Notes: a model not told the origin generated them from the letters alone. A stretch of DNA of 64,000 nucleotides from Proteiniborus sp. MB09-C3 (GCF_030263895.1 NZ_CP127161.1:3286001-3350000), one strand, 5' to 3'; shown: positions 28,801 through 41,631, counted from the first letter of the stretch. A program made the numbers and translations.

Positions 28801-31800
28801 TAACTGTTTCCTACATAAGCAATAGACAATTTACATTCTACTCTAGTTCTATTAAAGCTAAGTTCAACAATAGCGGGAAGATGATTTTTAACATTTACAT
28901 TCTACTCTAGTTCTATTAAAGATCCTATAGCTGTCAGAATAAAATCTCTATACTTGATTTACATTCTACTCTAGTTCTATTAAAGCCATTAATAAAGCAC
29001 CCATTTTTACCCTGTTTCCTTATTTACATTCTACTCTAGTTCTATTAAAGATTATACTCTATCATATAAGCTAAATTATCATCCTCATTTACATTCTACT
29101 CTAGTTCTATTAAAGCAGGTATAGAGGATGAGAACAGTAAAATAAAAAATATTTACATTCTACTCTAGTTCTATTAAAGCAGGTATAGAGGATGAGAACA
29201 GTAAAATAAAAAATATTTACATTCTACTCTAGTTCTATTAAAGGAGGATTTCCACCATCACCCTTTGTCTTATCTTCTATTTACATTCTACTCTAGTTCT
29301 ATTAAAGATTATTGTCCTGAATGTAAGGAGGAATAAAGATGATATTTACATTCTACTCTAGTTCTATTAAAGCGGAAGCAACGAAGCTGCCTGAAGAAAC
29401 AAAAGGGATTTACATTCTACTCTAGTTCTATTAAAGTTTATTTAAGATACTTGTTTCAGTTGCAGTAATAGGATTTACATTCTACTCTAGTTCTATTAAA
29501 GTATAAGATATGAGTTTAGAAGATTATCTACTATGAGATTTACATTCTACTCTAGTTCTATTAAAGAAGAAAACCTTAAGAGAGATATTAAAAAGCATGC
29601 TTCATTTACATTCTACTCTAGTTCTATTAAAGCAAAACATCTAGCAGTTTCATTTACTATGTTTTATTATTTACATTCTACTCTAGTTCTATTAAAGAGA
29701 AGCTAATGAAATGGATAGCCAGTGGTTATATAGGATTTACATTCTACTCTAGTTCTATTAAAGGTCAATTTTCCTGAGCAACTAGAGACTATACTCAATA
29801 GATTTACATTCTACTCTAGTTCTATTAAAGCTTTTGAATTTAAAGAATATGGCCTTCATATGTTTTGATTTACATTCTACTCTAGTTCTATTAAAGACCA
29901 CCATATTTAGCAGGCATTGTTATTTCATATACATTTACATTCTACTCTAGTTCTATTAAAGAATGCAAGTTCTAACTTTGAAACTTTCATCAATTTCTAT
30001 TTACATTCTACTCTAGTTCTATTAAAGACGTAGAAAGACATACTATATTTGGTTCAGAAGGATATTTACATTCTACTCTAGTTCTATTAAAGTAGTCCTT
30101 GCATTTATCTTGCTATTAACACTCCAATTATTTACATTCTACTCTAGTTCTATTAAAGGAAATCGATTGTCTTTTTTAATTCTTTTACTTCACCATTTAC
30201 ATTCTACTCTAGTTCTATTAAAGGATTTAAGACATACCTATGCAACTAGGCTAGTTCTAAATTTACATTCTACTCTAGTTCTATTAAAGACCTTTCAATT
30301 TACCTTGTTTGTCAATCATATCTAGATTTACATTCTACTCTAGTTCTATTAAAGGGGAGCAATATTTTATACAATGTAACTTGTTTAGAATTTACATTCT
30401 ACTCTAGTTCTATTAAAGTAAGTAACACCCCCTTTCAAGAAGATTTTACCACACTATTTACATTCTACTCTAGTTCTATTAAAGGAAAGAAACGGAAAGT
30501 GAACACGAAGGAAACACGAATTTACATTCTACTCTAGTTCTATTAAAGTATTATAATTAAATTAAGATAAAGAGTTAAGAAAACATTTACATTCTACTCT
30601 AGTTCTATTAAAGTTAGCTTTGTTTCTGCCTAATACATGGTTTGTATCAATTTACATTCTACTCTAGTTCTATTAAAGCATATCACTTTGCTTACCTCCT
30701 TAGCTATAGAGTAGCATTTACATTCTACTCTAGTTCTATTAAAGATCTTTTATAGCTACTTTATAGCCTGTCCCTATCCAATTTACATTCTACTCTAGTT
30801 CTATTAAAGTGTCTTTAAATGCTTTAAAATTGATTTACTAATTTTTATTTACATTCTACTCTAGTTCTATTAAAGTAAGGAGGACTTAGGCATGGCATAT
30901 GAAAAAACAGTAATTTACATTCTACTCTAGTTCTATTAAAGGGGGTAGCAATGTTACTAGATATAGTTTCAAAATATAATTTACATTCTACTCTAGTTCT
31001 ATTAAAGTATTATCCCTTTTACTTCTAGCAAAATTTCTTCTTCATTTACATTCTACTCTAGTTCTATTAAAGAAGTTGAAAGAAAAATATTAGAGATGTA
31101 CTATATGAGATTTACATTCTACTCTAGTTCTATTAAAGTTGTAGAGTGCAATACCTGCTGCTATTAACCCTGCTAATTTACATTCTACTCTAGTTCTATT
31201 AAAGAGCTCATGAAAATATAGATTATAGAGAACTTATTGAAATTTACATTCTACTCTAGTTCTATTAAAGTTCTTCTACTTAAGAAAGAAGATATTAATA
31301 TATACCATTTACATTCTACTCTAGTTCTATTAAAGTATGATAACAGATGCTCTTATGTTAGAAATGGAGTTATTTACATTCTACTCTAGTTCTATTAAAG
31401 GTTGAAGCAGGCCCCTGCTCTTCCAGCTTTATTTCATTTACATTCTACTCTAGTTCTATTAAAGAAAGCAAGATTAAAAATTTCAGTTGAAGGATACCAG
31501 CATTTACATTCTACTCTAGTTCTATTAAAGCCGAAAATCAACAATATTAAAGGTATGATTTTTATATTTACATTCTACTCTAGTTCTATTAAAGGAGTTT
31601 CTATATTTGCAGCTACTATACTTGCAATAAATTTACATTCTACTCTAGTTCTATTAAAGGAAGATGTACTTGATGAATTAAAGGATTAGTTGAGAAATTT
31701 ACATTCTACTCTAGTTCTATTAAAGTAAGTAATAAGCAAAACTTTTATATTCATAAATAAATTTACATTCTACTCTAGTTCTATTAAAGGGATATCCCTA

Positions 31801-33098
31801 TTCCTTGTAGAATATAAATTCTAGAATTTACATTCTACTCTAGTTCTATTAAAGTGCCTATTTTAGCTGCAACTGTGCCTATTCCGACTATATTTACATT
31901 CTACTCTAGTTCTATTAAAGCAGTAATAGCTTTAGGTTTTCTAGCTGGTTTATTTGTATTTACATTCTACTCTAGTTCTATTAAAGATTTTCCTAATGAT
32001 ATTTATAAAAAAATTGATTATATATTTACATTCTACTCTAGTTCTATTAAAGTTAATATCCATTTAAACTCATCGAGCAATGAATATTTATTTACATTCT
32101 ACTCTAGTTCTATTAAAGTGTACATTACAGAATCAAACAAAGTAAAGGAAATAAATTTACATTCTACTCTAGTTCTATTAAAGAGAAATCGAAAGACTTT
32201 TCCCAACTTCATACTCATATATTTACATTCTACTCTAGTTCTATTAAAGTAGTGAAAATCTTTTCCCTAGTGATACATTGTATCCATTTACATTCTACTC
32301 TAGTTCTATTAAAGCAGTTCATGCAGTTAGCAAAATATAAATATCTTTCAAATTTACATTCTACTCTAGTTCTATTAAAGGCATTATACCACCTCACTTA
32401 TTTCTACCTCAATCCTATTTACATTCTACTCTAGTTCTATTAAAGCTATAATGTCATTCAATTCATCAATACTATTTAAATCATTTACATTCTACTCTAG
32501 TTCTATTAAAGTATAATGTCATTCAATTCATCAATACTATTTAAATCATTTACATTCTACTCTAGTTCTATTAAAGGAGGACCTCTGACCTGTTCTGAAA
32601 CCTTTCATCTTTATTTACATTCTACTCTAGTTCTATTAAAGAGCTTTTATTATTGTATTTAAGTCTGGTAATTCTCCATTTACATTCTACTCTAGTTCTA
32701 TTAAAGCAGTTGCTCCACTCATAGCTTTTACTTGTGACATACATTTACATTCTACTCTAGTTCTATTAAAGCTTTTAATACATCACAACAAAATCTGCTC
32801 ATTCTTGAATTTACATTCTACTCTAGTTCTATTAAAGAAAGCACTCTTAATCAAAGAGTGCTTATGGTTCTGTATTTACATTCTACTCTAGTTCTATTAA
32901 AGAATGTTAATCCAGTTGTATTTAAAGCGTTATACACTATTTACATTCTACTCTAGTTCTATTAAAGAGGTATTAACTCAGCTATTAGCCCATCTTTTAT
33001 TTTAATTTACATTCTACTCTAGTTCTATTAAAGCCTGTTATTTCATTCAATTTGTTAAAAGCTAGTCCCATTTACATTCTACTCTAGTTCTATTAAAG
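25875..33098 (-). CRISPR. CRISPR array segment 4, leader-proximal (newest) part
   Basis: About 110 repeats (first 25907, last 33070-33098) of 29 nt, nearly all identical, starting ATTTACATTC and ending TCTATTAAAG on the plus strand; spacers are 35-37 nt. In crRNA orientation (minus) the repeat starts CTTTAATAGAAC and ends GAATGTAAAT, the same ending as the C. difficile I-B repeat. Short frames running through the array simply translate the repeats (FTFYSSSIK, LHSTLVLLK) and are not genes. Tandem spacer duplicates are at 29116/29180 and 32446/32512. Confidence 0.97.
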
Positions 33099-33284
33099 GC
33101 GTTTCTTTAAAGCCTTTGATTCTACAAGGCTGTGTACACAATAATTGTCTATGTACATGATTTGTCCTAATTCATGCAACAAATTTTTATAATATTTCAA
33201 TCAAATTTTTGTTTATATGTCATGTTTAAAAGGTTTGTCTATCTCCGTATGTTTTTGTACTACTATAGGTCGACAGAATGTTTA
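33099..33284 (-). promoter_or_regulatory. CRISPR leader
   Basis: The 186 bp between the newest repeat and the cas2 stop has no ORF and is AT-rich, as a leader should be. On the minus strand, toward the array, it has TTGATTGAAATATTATAAAA (about 33187-33206), a plausible -10 region. Near the repeat are two small palindromes, TGTGTACACA (33131-33140) and ATGTACAT (33151-33158), possible integration or IHF-like sites. Orientation follows from repeat polarity, canonical repeats at this end and decayed ones at 11.2-11.4 kb. Confidence 0.8.
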
Positions 33285-33563
33285 TCAAAAAAAATTAGAT
33301 GTTTTATCATCTTTAAGACCTAAAAATTCTTTAGTCAACCATCTTTCATCTCGGCTTTTAAATATAATAAGAGAATCTTTATTATCTCTAATATATTGCT
33401 CCAATTCTTTTTTTAGTTTCATTAAGTTTAACTCCGATAAATTTCCCTCAAATACTGACATTTGTATATGTGTCAAATATTTTTTACATATTTTAAAGGT
33501 ATTTCTCTGTACTCTTGCTCCTCCTTCATCCATCGTTATATCATACATTAACACTATATACAT
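33285..33563 (-). CDS. cas2: CRISPR-associated endoribonuclease-like Cas2
   Basis: 92 aa from ATG 33563 (MYIVLMYDI), with GGTGGTGATTTA upstream; longer frames start inside cas1. Ferredoxin-like fold with the family opening and aspartate (YDI), then RVQRNTFKICKKYLTHIQMSVFEG. Forms the spacer-integration complex with Cas1. Last gene of the cas operon, followed directly by the leader. Confidence 0.95.
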   Translation of the reverse strand: MYIVLMYDITMDEGGARVQRNTFKICKKYLTHIQMSVFEGNLSELNLMKLKKELEQYIRDNKDSLIIFKSRDERWLTKEFLGLKDDKTSNFF

Positions 33564-33567
33564 TAAA

Positions 33568-34560
33568 TCACCACCAAATTTTAAATCCAGTATACTCTTT
33601 CTCACCTATAATATCTTTTATTAGTTTATAGCATTCTAACCTAATAAGATATCTATAAGAAACATCTCTTCCTAAATCTTTATGAGCTATAGTTTGTTCA
33701 AGTCGCTTATCATACTCCATTAATATTTTCCTTTTCCCAGATTCTTTTAAATATATAAAATTAGATTCTCTATCAAAATCATCTTCCGTTATCTGATTTT
33801 TATTAAGTAACGAAAATATCATTCTTTCTCCAATTAATGGCTTAAATATTTCTGCAATATCTAAACAAAGTGAAAATCTTTTTGTGCCAGGTTCATGAAG
33901 GAAACTTATTGTTGGATTTAATTGAGTTTTATATATTTCAGATAACACTGTTGTATATATAAGACTATTTACAAATGAAATCAAAGAATTAATCATATTA
34001 TCAGGTGGTCTCTTAACTCTTTTTTCAAAGTTGATATCTTGCTTTACAATACTATTCCAAGTAGAATAATATATTTTTCTTATGTTCCCTTCTAAGCCCA
34101 TAAGTTCATTTATAGACTTTCCATAATCAAGTTTTTTAATTAAACTATCAATATTTTTCATTTGCTCTTCTAAGTTAATACCTCTCCCATTATAATATCT
34201 GAGGTTTCTATAGATATTATAGGACGAAGCTTTTAATATCTCTTTAGCAATTCTCAATCTCTTTTCTTCATCATCATAATTTCTTACTTGTTGCACTAAC
34301 AAATATCCACTTATATTAGTTTCTCTAGGATAATAACTACCGCTATAGAATCCATAATAGTTAAACACATGAAGTATAATACCCTTCTGAGATATAAAAT
34401 TCAGTAACTTTGTATTAAGGTTAACCTCACCAAACAGATATATTTCATCTGCAACTTCTGCTTTGAGATTCTTTTTATCGCCTTCTAAGCTCGTAATAAC
34501 TATACTATTATCTTTTCGTTTTAAATCTCCATCTTTAAAAATATAAAATGTTTCTCCCAA
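33568..34560 (-). CDS. cas1: CRISPR-associated integrase Cas1 (type I-B)
   Basis: About 330 aa. I prefer a TTG start at 34560 (MGETFYIFKDG) because GGGGGTG lies 5 nt before it and overlaps the cas4 stop; the longer ATG 34584 start lies inside cas4. Metal-binding residues are in LMGLEGNIRKIYY (E), FLHEPG (H) and SLCLDIAEIFKP (D). Catalyses spacer integration as a Cas1-Cas2 complex. Intact, so the system could still acquire spacers. Confidence 0.95.
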   Translation of the reverse strand: MGETFYIFKDGDLKRKDNSIVITSLEGDKKNLKAEVADEIYLFGEVNLNTKLLNFISQKGIILHVFNYYGFYSGSYYPRETNISGYLLVQQVRNYDDEEKRLRIAKEILKASSYNIYRNLRYYNGRGINLEEQMKNIDSLIKKLDYGKSINELMGLEGNIRKIYYSTWNSIVKQDINFEKRVKRPPDNMINSLISFVNSLIYTTVLSEIYKTQLNPTISFLHEPGTKRFSLCLDIAEIFKPLIGERMIFSLLNKNQITEDDFDRESNFIYLKESGKRKILMEYDKRLEQTIAHKDLGRDVSYRYLIRLECYKLIKDIIGEKEYTGFKIWW

Positions 34561-34571
34561 TATCACACCCC

Positions 34572-35063
34572 CTATATATAGCACAATTCATAATAAGAAC
34601 ATTTCTTGCAAAATGCTTTATTAATAACTCCAGGAGGCAAGTCCTTATTGATTATGTGCTGAATTTGTTCTAATACCTCCATCAACTCTTCTTCCTCAGA
34701 AGTAGTTAGAAATATCTCTTCTCTTTTTCTTAAAAGGGGATAATCTAGTATCCCCTTTTCTATTTTAACTTCTTTATTTCTTAGAACCCAAATATAATAT
34801 TTAAGTTGCCATTTAGCAGCCTCATCCAACTTTCTAGACTTTTTTACTTCATGTATGATTTTCCAATCCTTTAAAAAGTCAACATTAATAGTTTCATCAA
34901 TTAATATATTCTTTTTCTCTCTATTATAAGAACTTTCATCAATCAATTTTCCCATTCCTACTAATTCACTAGTATGCTCCATATTTACATCATTATTGAA
35001 ATACCATAGCTTTCTTTTGCATACAAAATAGTAATATACCATTACCCCTGTTATTTTTTTCAT
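34572..35063 (-). CDS. cas4: CRISPR-associated exonuclease Cas4
   Basis: 163 aa, RecB-like nuclease with an Fe-S cluster. The four cysteines are in FVCKRKLWYF near residue 14 and CKKCSYYELCYI at the C-terminus. The nuclease motif WQLKYYIWVLR near 93 supplies QxxxY. Trims pre-spacers and selects PAMs for Cas1-Cas2. Sits between cas3 and cas1 with short gaps. Confidence 0.94.
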   Translation of the reverse strand: MKKITGVMVYYYFVCKRKLWYFNNDVNMEHTSELVGMGKLIDESSYNREKKNILIDETINVDFLKDWKIIHEVKKSRKLDEAAKWQLKYYIWVLRNKEVKIEKGILDYPLLRKREEIFLTTSEEEELMEVLEQIQHIINKDLPPGVINKAFCKKCSYYELCYI

Positions 35064-35079
35064 CTCATCACCTTTTCAC

Positions 35080-37338
35080 TTACCAAGATCTTTCTTCATA
35101 GCTTGTACTATCTGCCTTCACATTATCTTTGGGTTTATATATTATCCCAGTCTTATCATTATAATCGCAGTCAAATATTTCTATAAATTCATAGTTACTA
35201 ATATCTTTCTTTTCTAAAAGATGTTTTTCTGCTCGAAATAAAGGTATAGATAACGTAAAGTCATCTAAGTTAATTCTTGCTTCTAATTTTTCTTCTTTTA
35301 TCATTTTTCGTTCTTCTAAAGTGGCCTCTTTATCGCATTCTTGTTTTAATGTTTTAATATATCCATCTATCTTATCATCACATTTGTCATATATAGGTTT
35401 AGGTATAATTGTTTTAGACTCTATGTTTCTAAAGATTTTCTTTATCTCTGAAGCTGATTTCTCATATGATTCTATCAACTTAACATACTCTACAGCATCT
35501 ATTAATTTTTTATGATAATCCGTTTCCTTTAGTTTTTCCATAGTATAGATACTGTCTATTAATTTAATTTTTTCATCTTCTGTTATCGGTCCTTTTATCC
35601 TTCTTAAAGCTTCCTTAGAAAGCTTGAATATATATTCATCTATAACATTTCCAACTCCAGAACATTTAGAGTCTCCTCCATTAAATACATAACAATTATA
35701 TCCTTCTTTATCCCAATCTCTATCCCTATAACATCTACCCAATCTTTGGAATAGTCCATTTAGATCTGAAAGCTCTGTAACTAAAATATCAAAATCTATA
35801 TCTAAAGAGGCTTCTACTACTTGAGTTGTTATCCATATTCCTTCACATGTTTTTCCCTTATCTCCAAATTCTAATATTTCTTCTTCTTTTCTTTTTCTAT
35901 CTTTTTTTATAAAACCACTATGAAATAAATTTATATTTTTCGCAATCTCTTCATCTTTTGATAGCTCTCCATATATTCGTTGTGCTTCCTTCACAGTATT
36001 ACATATAACCAGAACCTTATTATTCTTATACACTTTTTTAATAAATTCGGAATTCAATTTCTCATTGACTACCTTTATGCTATGCCTTATTCTTTTATTT
36101 GTAAAAGGTTCTGGCTTTAGAAATTTTATATTTTCTTTTTCTAGCAATTCCACAAATATTTGAGGTAAGGTCGCTGTCAATATGGCAAATTTTCCACCTA
36201 TTTTATCTATATAAGATAGACCTACAACTAAATATGCTAATAAATCTGGTGAATACATCTGCACTTCATCTATTACTACTTTAGAATATGCTAATGTAGC
36301 AAGCTTTGGCTCGAATCCTCTATATCTATATACAAAGTCAAATATTTGATCTATTGTACATACAGTTAAAGGTAAGGATAATTGCCTTGTCTTATTATAA
36401 TACTCATCAAAATCTATTTCTCCTTTTCTGGTTAAATACTCTCTTTTAATATCTGAATGCAGAAGACCAACTTTATTTTCATAATCATCAACTACTATTC
36501 TCTCTGTTATTCTTTTATACATTGCATTTATAGCTGTTTTAAGTGGAAGTGTAAAAAAGCCTTTATTATTTCCTATCCATAAAAGTCCCGCTTCTGTTTT
36601 TCCCATACCAGTTTGAGCTACTATTATAAGATTACTATCTCTATGTTCTATCATATATTTCTGCAGTTTATTCCATTCAGCATCAGGCTTTTTTATTCTA
36701 AATGTTTCCAATAGATTTTCTTCTAAGTTTTGTAATAAAAAGTTGTTTTCTTTTTCAACGTCAATACCTCCACTAGATGCATAGTCTATTCTGTTAAGTA
36801 GACCTTTTATCATTATATACCTGAAGAAAATATCCTCTTCCTCGTCATCATGTTCCTCATTTTCTTCATAAATTCTATTCATGGAAAAATATTTAGAGCT
36901 TAATTTTTTTACAACTATATTATCTAATCTTCCGTAATTAAACTTACTAACCTCTTTCTTCATTAATTCTATTTCTCTTTTTAACATTTCCTTATCAAAG
37001 TTGAAATCTCTTTCATGATGATATGCTATTGCTTGTGCAAGTAGTTTTATTCTCTCTTTTGAATAACCTTGTTCCTCTAGGTCTTTAGCATTTATAAATG
37101 CTAGACTTAATATCCCATGAGGAATTTCATCTGCATGCCTTTTAATACGTTCTATCTTATCCTGAAATTTCCTATTCATTTTACCTAAATCATGATATAA
37201 ACATGATAAGTATAATATATCCCAATCCACATTGAGATTGGGATATATTTTTTTAAACACTTTGTAATTCTCTATTAATTTTTCTGTGTGATCTACAATA
37301 GTTTCTCTTGGATTCGATTTAGCCCAATAATTGTTCAT
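35080..37338 (-). CDS. cas3: CRISPR-associated nuclease-helicase Cas3
   Basis: 752 aa. N-terminal HD nuclease: DHTEKL, LYHDLGKMNRKF near residue 49, EIPHGILSLAFI, IAYHHERDF. SF2 helicase: Walker A QTGMGKTEAGLLW near 242, DEVQ box near 351, TATLP near 388, and the motif VI stretch LFQRLGRCYRDR near 545. Degrades target DNA once Cascade has bound a fully matched protospacer. All catalytic motifs are present, so interference should work. Confidence 0.96.
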   Translation of the reverse strand: MNNYWAKSNPRETIVDHTEKLIENYKVFKKIYPNLNVDWDILYLSCLYHDLGKMNRKFQDKIERIKRHADEIPHGILSLAFINAKDLEEQGYSKERIKLLAQAIAYHHERDFNFDKEMLKREIELMKKEVSKFNYGRLDNIVVKKLSSKYFSMNRIYEENEEHDDEEEDIFFRYIMIKGLLNRIDYASSGGIDVEKENNFLLQNLEENLLETFRIKKPDAEWNKLQKYMIEHRDSNLIIVAQTGMGKTEAGLLWIGNNKGFFTLPLKTAINAMYKRITERIVVDDYENKVGLLHSDIKREYLTRKGEIDFDEYYNKTRQLSLPLTVCTIDQIFDFVYRYRGFEPKLATLAYSKVVIDEVQMYSPDLLAYLVVGLSYIDKIGGKFAILTATLPQIFVELLEKENIKFLKPEPFTNKRIRHSIKVVNEKLNSEFIKKVYKNNKVLVICNTVKEAQRIYGELSKDEEIAKNINLFHSGFIKKDRKRKEEEILEFGDKGKTCEGIWITTQVVEASLDIDFDILVTELSDLNGLFQRLGRCYRDRDWDKEGYNCYVFNGGDSKCSGVGNVIDEYIFKLSKEALRRIKGPITEDEKIKLIDSIYTMEKLKETDYHKKLIDAVEYVKLIESYEKSASEIKKIFRNIESKTIIPKPIYDKCDDKIDGYIKTLKQECDKEATLEERKMIKEEKLEARINLDDFTLSIPLFRAEKHLLEKKDISNYEFIEIFDCDYNDKTGIIYKPKDNVKADSTSYEERSW

Positions 37339-37356
37339 AATTAATACACCTCTACA

Positions 37357-38987
<1,631 letters not shown>

Positions 38988-38995
<8 letters not shown>

Positions 38996-40673
38996 TATCT
39001 TTTCCCCCATTCTCATTATCAGTATTATTTTCTTTCCTTCCTTCTATAAGCCCTGCTACAAACGCATATCCAATGGTTTTAAACTTATCCTCATCCTTTA
39101 AAGTATCTAAAAATATTTCAGGTACTGATGACTTTACATACATATAGCAATTCAACAATGTATCCATAAAACTATCAACATTATTTGTCTTTAAAGAATT
39201 TAATAGTCTGTATGATATACCACTAAGCTTATCTACAGAGCCTTTACTACGATATTTTTCCCTTAATTTTTCTCCTGCGTCATTCCCTTCCTTAACTATG
39301 TCCTTATATACTCCTTTCATGCAACCTACCCCCTTTAAAAATCTTATATTAATTCTTAAAATTCTAGTTATATGAAATGTATGATAATAAGAATCCCTTG
39401 GCTGTGATAATTTATAATGTAGCATTTTTTGAATCAATGTAAACATATTCTGGCTATTCAATAGTCTATCTATAACTAGTTCATATACATTAAAATAGGT
39501 ATTGATTTCTTTAAATCCACAATTAATCAATTTATTTAAATCATCTTCAGAATCTTTTATAACCTTTAGAGAATTTTTAGAAAGAATATTAAATCTATAT
39601 TTCCCATCCTCATATCTAACTAGTTGGATATCTGCTAACTCATATTTTATTTTATCGTTATATTCCTCATTAATTGATTCCACCAATGCCTTATATGTTA
39701 GCTTTTTATCTTCATCTTTTTGCCTGTAAATTCCCATGTGTATTTTATTATTTATAGCTATAGCATTTCTCATACTCGAGTTATCGTTTATATATATTCC
39801 TTTATCGTAAAGATAAGAAATTCCAGCTGGCACACATGAATATACTAGTTTACAAATAGGACAAACAGCTATATCGTTCTGAAAATCCCATACATGAGAA
39901 GATTTTCTGCTTACATCAAATCCTGTTGAATTTAGAAAGCTAAGATCATTTGAAAAGTCTTTCATCTTTCTATTGCAAGAAAAACAACTATATTTAAATT
40001 TAGATTTATCTGTATTCAAATACTCTATTGTAGGGTCAATGAAATAGCACTTATAGTCTATATACATATCCTTCTCTTTTGTCTGAGGATTTAAAAAGCA
40101 AACTCCGTTCCAGCCATTTTTAATTACACTATACATAGCATTCTTTGCACCTATATACTTGCGAGATTCTTCTAGCTTCATATATTTAATTACTTGTTTC
40201 ATCAAATCAAATATATCCTTTATTTCTGGTAATATATCTCTTATCTCCTGTTTCTTTTTTAAATTTATAGTTTTTAAGTTCTTTTCTAACCCTAAAATAT
40301 CAACAGGTGATTCTATTAACTCGTAGGCTGACTTGTAGCTGTTGCTTTTTATTTGTTTCTTTGCTACATCAGATATATACTTGTTTGTAAACTCTAGACT
40401 CTTTTCATTGAAATTTTCAAAATTATTTTCTTCATGGTGCAATATAAATTTTTCAAATGAAATTATTTTATTCAATGACAGTGTATCCTTATATTTGTCT
40501 ATAAAATAATTAAAGTATTTTTTTTCGAATCCTACTAGAGCATCAGATTCAAACTCTATATAATTTTGTTTTATTACTACATCATTTTCTGCATGCTTTA
40601 ATACATTGTAAAATCCTACTAACCCACTATTATATAGCCAATCTTCCATATATAAGCGTGTCTTTTCTCCCAT
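38988..40673 (-). CDS. cas8b: Cascade large subunit Cas8 (Cst1, CXXC-CXXC type)
   Basis: About 561 aa; either ATG 40676 or 40673 (MGEKTRLYMEDWLYNSG), both served by AGGAGGTGAT. Two CxxC pairs (YSCFSCNRKMKDF near residue 231, VCPICKLVYSCVPAG near 272) give the zinc site that names the Cst1 family. In Cascade this subunit reads the PAM and recruits Cas3. Its presence with Cst2 and Cas5t places the system in the Tneap group of type I-B, as in C. difficile, whose PAM is CCW. Confidence 0.92.
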
Positions 40674-40684
40674 CATATCACCTC

Positions 40685-41410
40685 CTATACTAGATCTAGC
40701 ATTCCAAACCCACTATTTCTTTTTGATCCTATACCTGATTTGTAAATATAATCTAAAATATATGGCTTAGCTTGTACCTTTATCATACATATATTTGACA
40801 GGATTTCTATTCCATAGTGTTTTACTTTGACCTCTTTATTGATTAACACCTGAAAATCTACTTCTTCAATATCTAATCTTCTCTCTTCACCAAAGCTATC
40901 TAATAACTGGTATTTAATATTTTCTATAAATATTTCTTTTCCTTTTTCTTCATTTAAAGAATGGTACCATGTTTTCTCATTATCACCTTTATGTTCTCTA
41001 ACAACTACCGGAGACATAGAAGAATAGACAGCGTAATCATTAGTTATTATTTTTTCTTTATTCATATTTATCCTATTTATAGTTATAGAATTATCTTTCA
41101 CTTTATAAGGTTTTCCTTTATTGGCTAATGCTGCATTATAGAAGAGAATTCCGTCCCTCATATCGGCTGTTGCAAAATTCAAAATTATTTTCTTGTTTGG
41201 AATTATTATTTCTTCTCTAGTAAATTCACAGTTTGGCATATATAAAGAAAAAGCGAAACTTTTGCTTTTGTTCTCTTCATTCTCGTATAATGATACATAA
41301 TAGTCTTTATCATAGGATTCATAAATATGTTTTAGAAGAGAAATTATAATCCTATTTTTATCTTTTGGTATATTTTCATTAGATAATATTAATTCAACAT
41401 TATATCTCAT
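40685..41410 (-). CDS. cas6: CRISPR RNA endoribonuclease Cas6
   Basis: 241 aa with a C-terminal glycine-rich loop (YKSGIGSKRNSGFGMLDLV) diagnostic of Cas6. Cuts repeat RNA to leave an 8-nt 5' handle, here AUGUAAAU. First gene of the operon; ribosome site GGGAGGTGAAAGC before ATG 41410. A roughly 230-nt untranslated leader separates it from the predicted promoter and contains the protospacer and hairpin described below. Confidence 0.94.
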   Translation of the reverse strand: MRYNVELILSNENIPKDKNRIIISLLKHIYESYDKDYYVSLYENEENKSKSFAFSLYMPNCEFTREEIIIPNKKIILNFATADMRDGILFYNAALANKGKPYKVKDNSITINRINMNKEKIITNDYAVYSSMSPVVVREHKGDNEKTWYHSLNEEKGKEIFIENIKYQLLDSFGEERRLDIEEVDFQVLINKEVKVKHYGIEILSNICMIKVQAKPYILDYIYKSGIGSKRNSGFGMLDLV

Positions 41411-41444
41411 GCTTTCACCTCCCTTATAAGTGTTTTGGTGTTGT

Positions 41445-41491
41445 CTAGTAAAGCTGTAATCTTTTACAACTTAAAATTACAGCTTTATTAG
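41445..41491. promoter_or_regulatory. Hairpin in the cas6 5' untranslated leader
   Basis: CTAGTAAAGCTGTAAT (41445-41460) and ATTACAGCTTTATTAG (41476-41491) pair over 16 bp with one non-Watson-Crick pair (G.U if the plus strand is RNA, C.A if the minus strand is). The loop is 15 nt. On the cas mRNA it lies about 20 nt before the cas6 ribosome site. It may act as an attenuator, an mRNA stabiliser or the end of a short RNA. Confidence 0.6.
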
Positions 41492-41607
41492 AGTTGTTAA
41501 ATTAAATTTAAGATATATTCTATTTTTCAATAATAATTTTAACAGAAACAGGTATCTTGCTTATTATTAAGAATATAACCAATAAGTAATTAATCACTTT
41601 TTTACTT

Positions 41608-41631
41608 CCATTGTTATTTTATTTATTTAAT
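41608..41631 (+). promoter_or_regulatory. Self-protospacer with CCA PAM downstream of the cas promoter
   Basis: CCA (41608-41610) precedes 21 bases (41611-41631) identical to the first 21 bases of the mini-array spacer (41770-41790), beginning TTGTTATTTT. Identity stops at both ends: before it are PAM versus repeat handle, after it T versus C. The site is about +10 to +30 relative to the predicted cas start. Confidence 0.85.

Noticed and set aside
19418-32434. Short plus-strand ORFs full of FTFYSSSIK or LHSTLVLLK
   Set aside because: They are translations of the CRISPR repeat; each lacks a ribosome site and has a 65-bp period.
41592-41609. CreT-like mini-gene (MEVKK) at the self-protospacer
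   Set aside because: No Shine-Dalgarno sequence and no rare-codon pair that would fit the known tRNA-sequestering CreT; kept only as an alternative in the findings.
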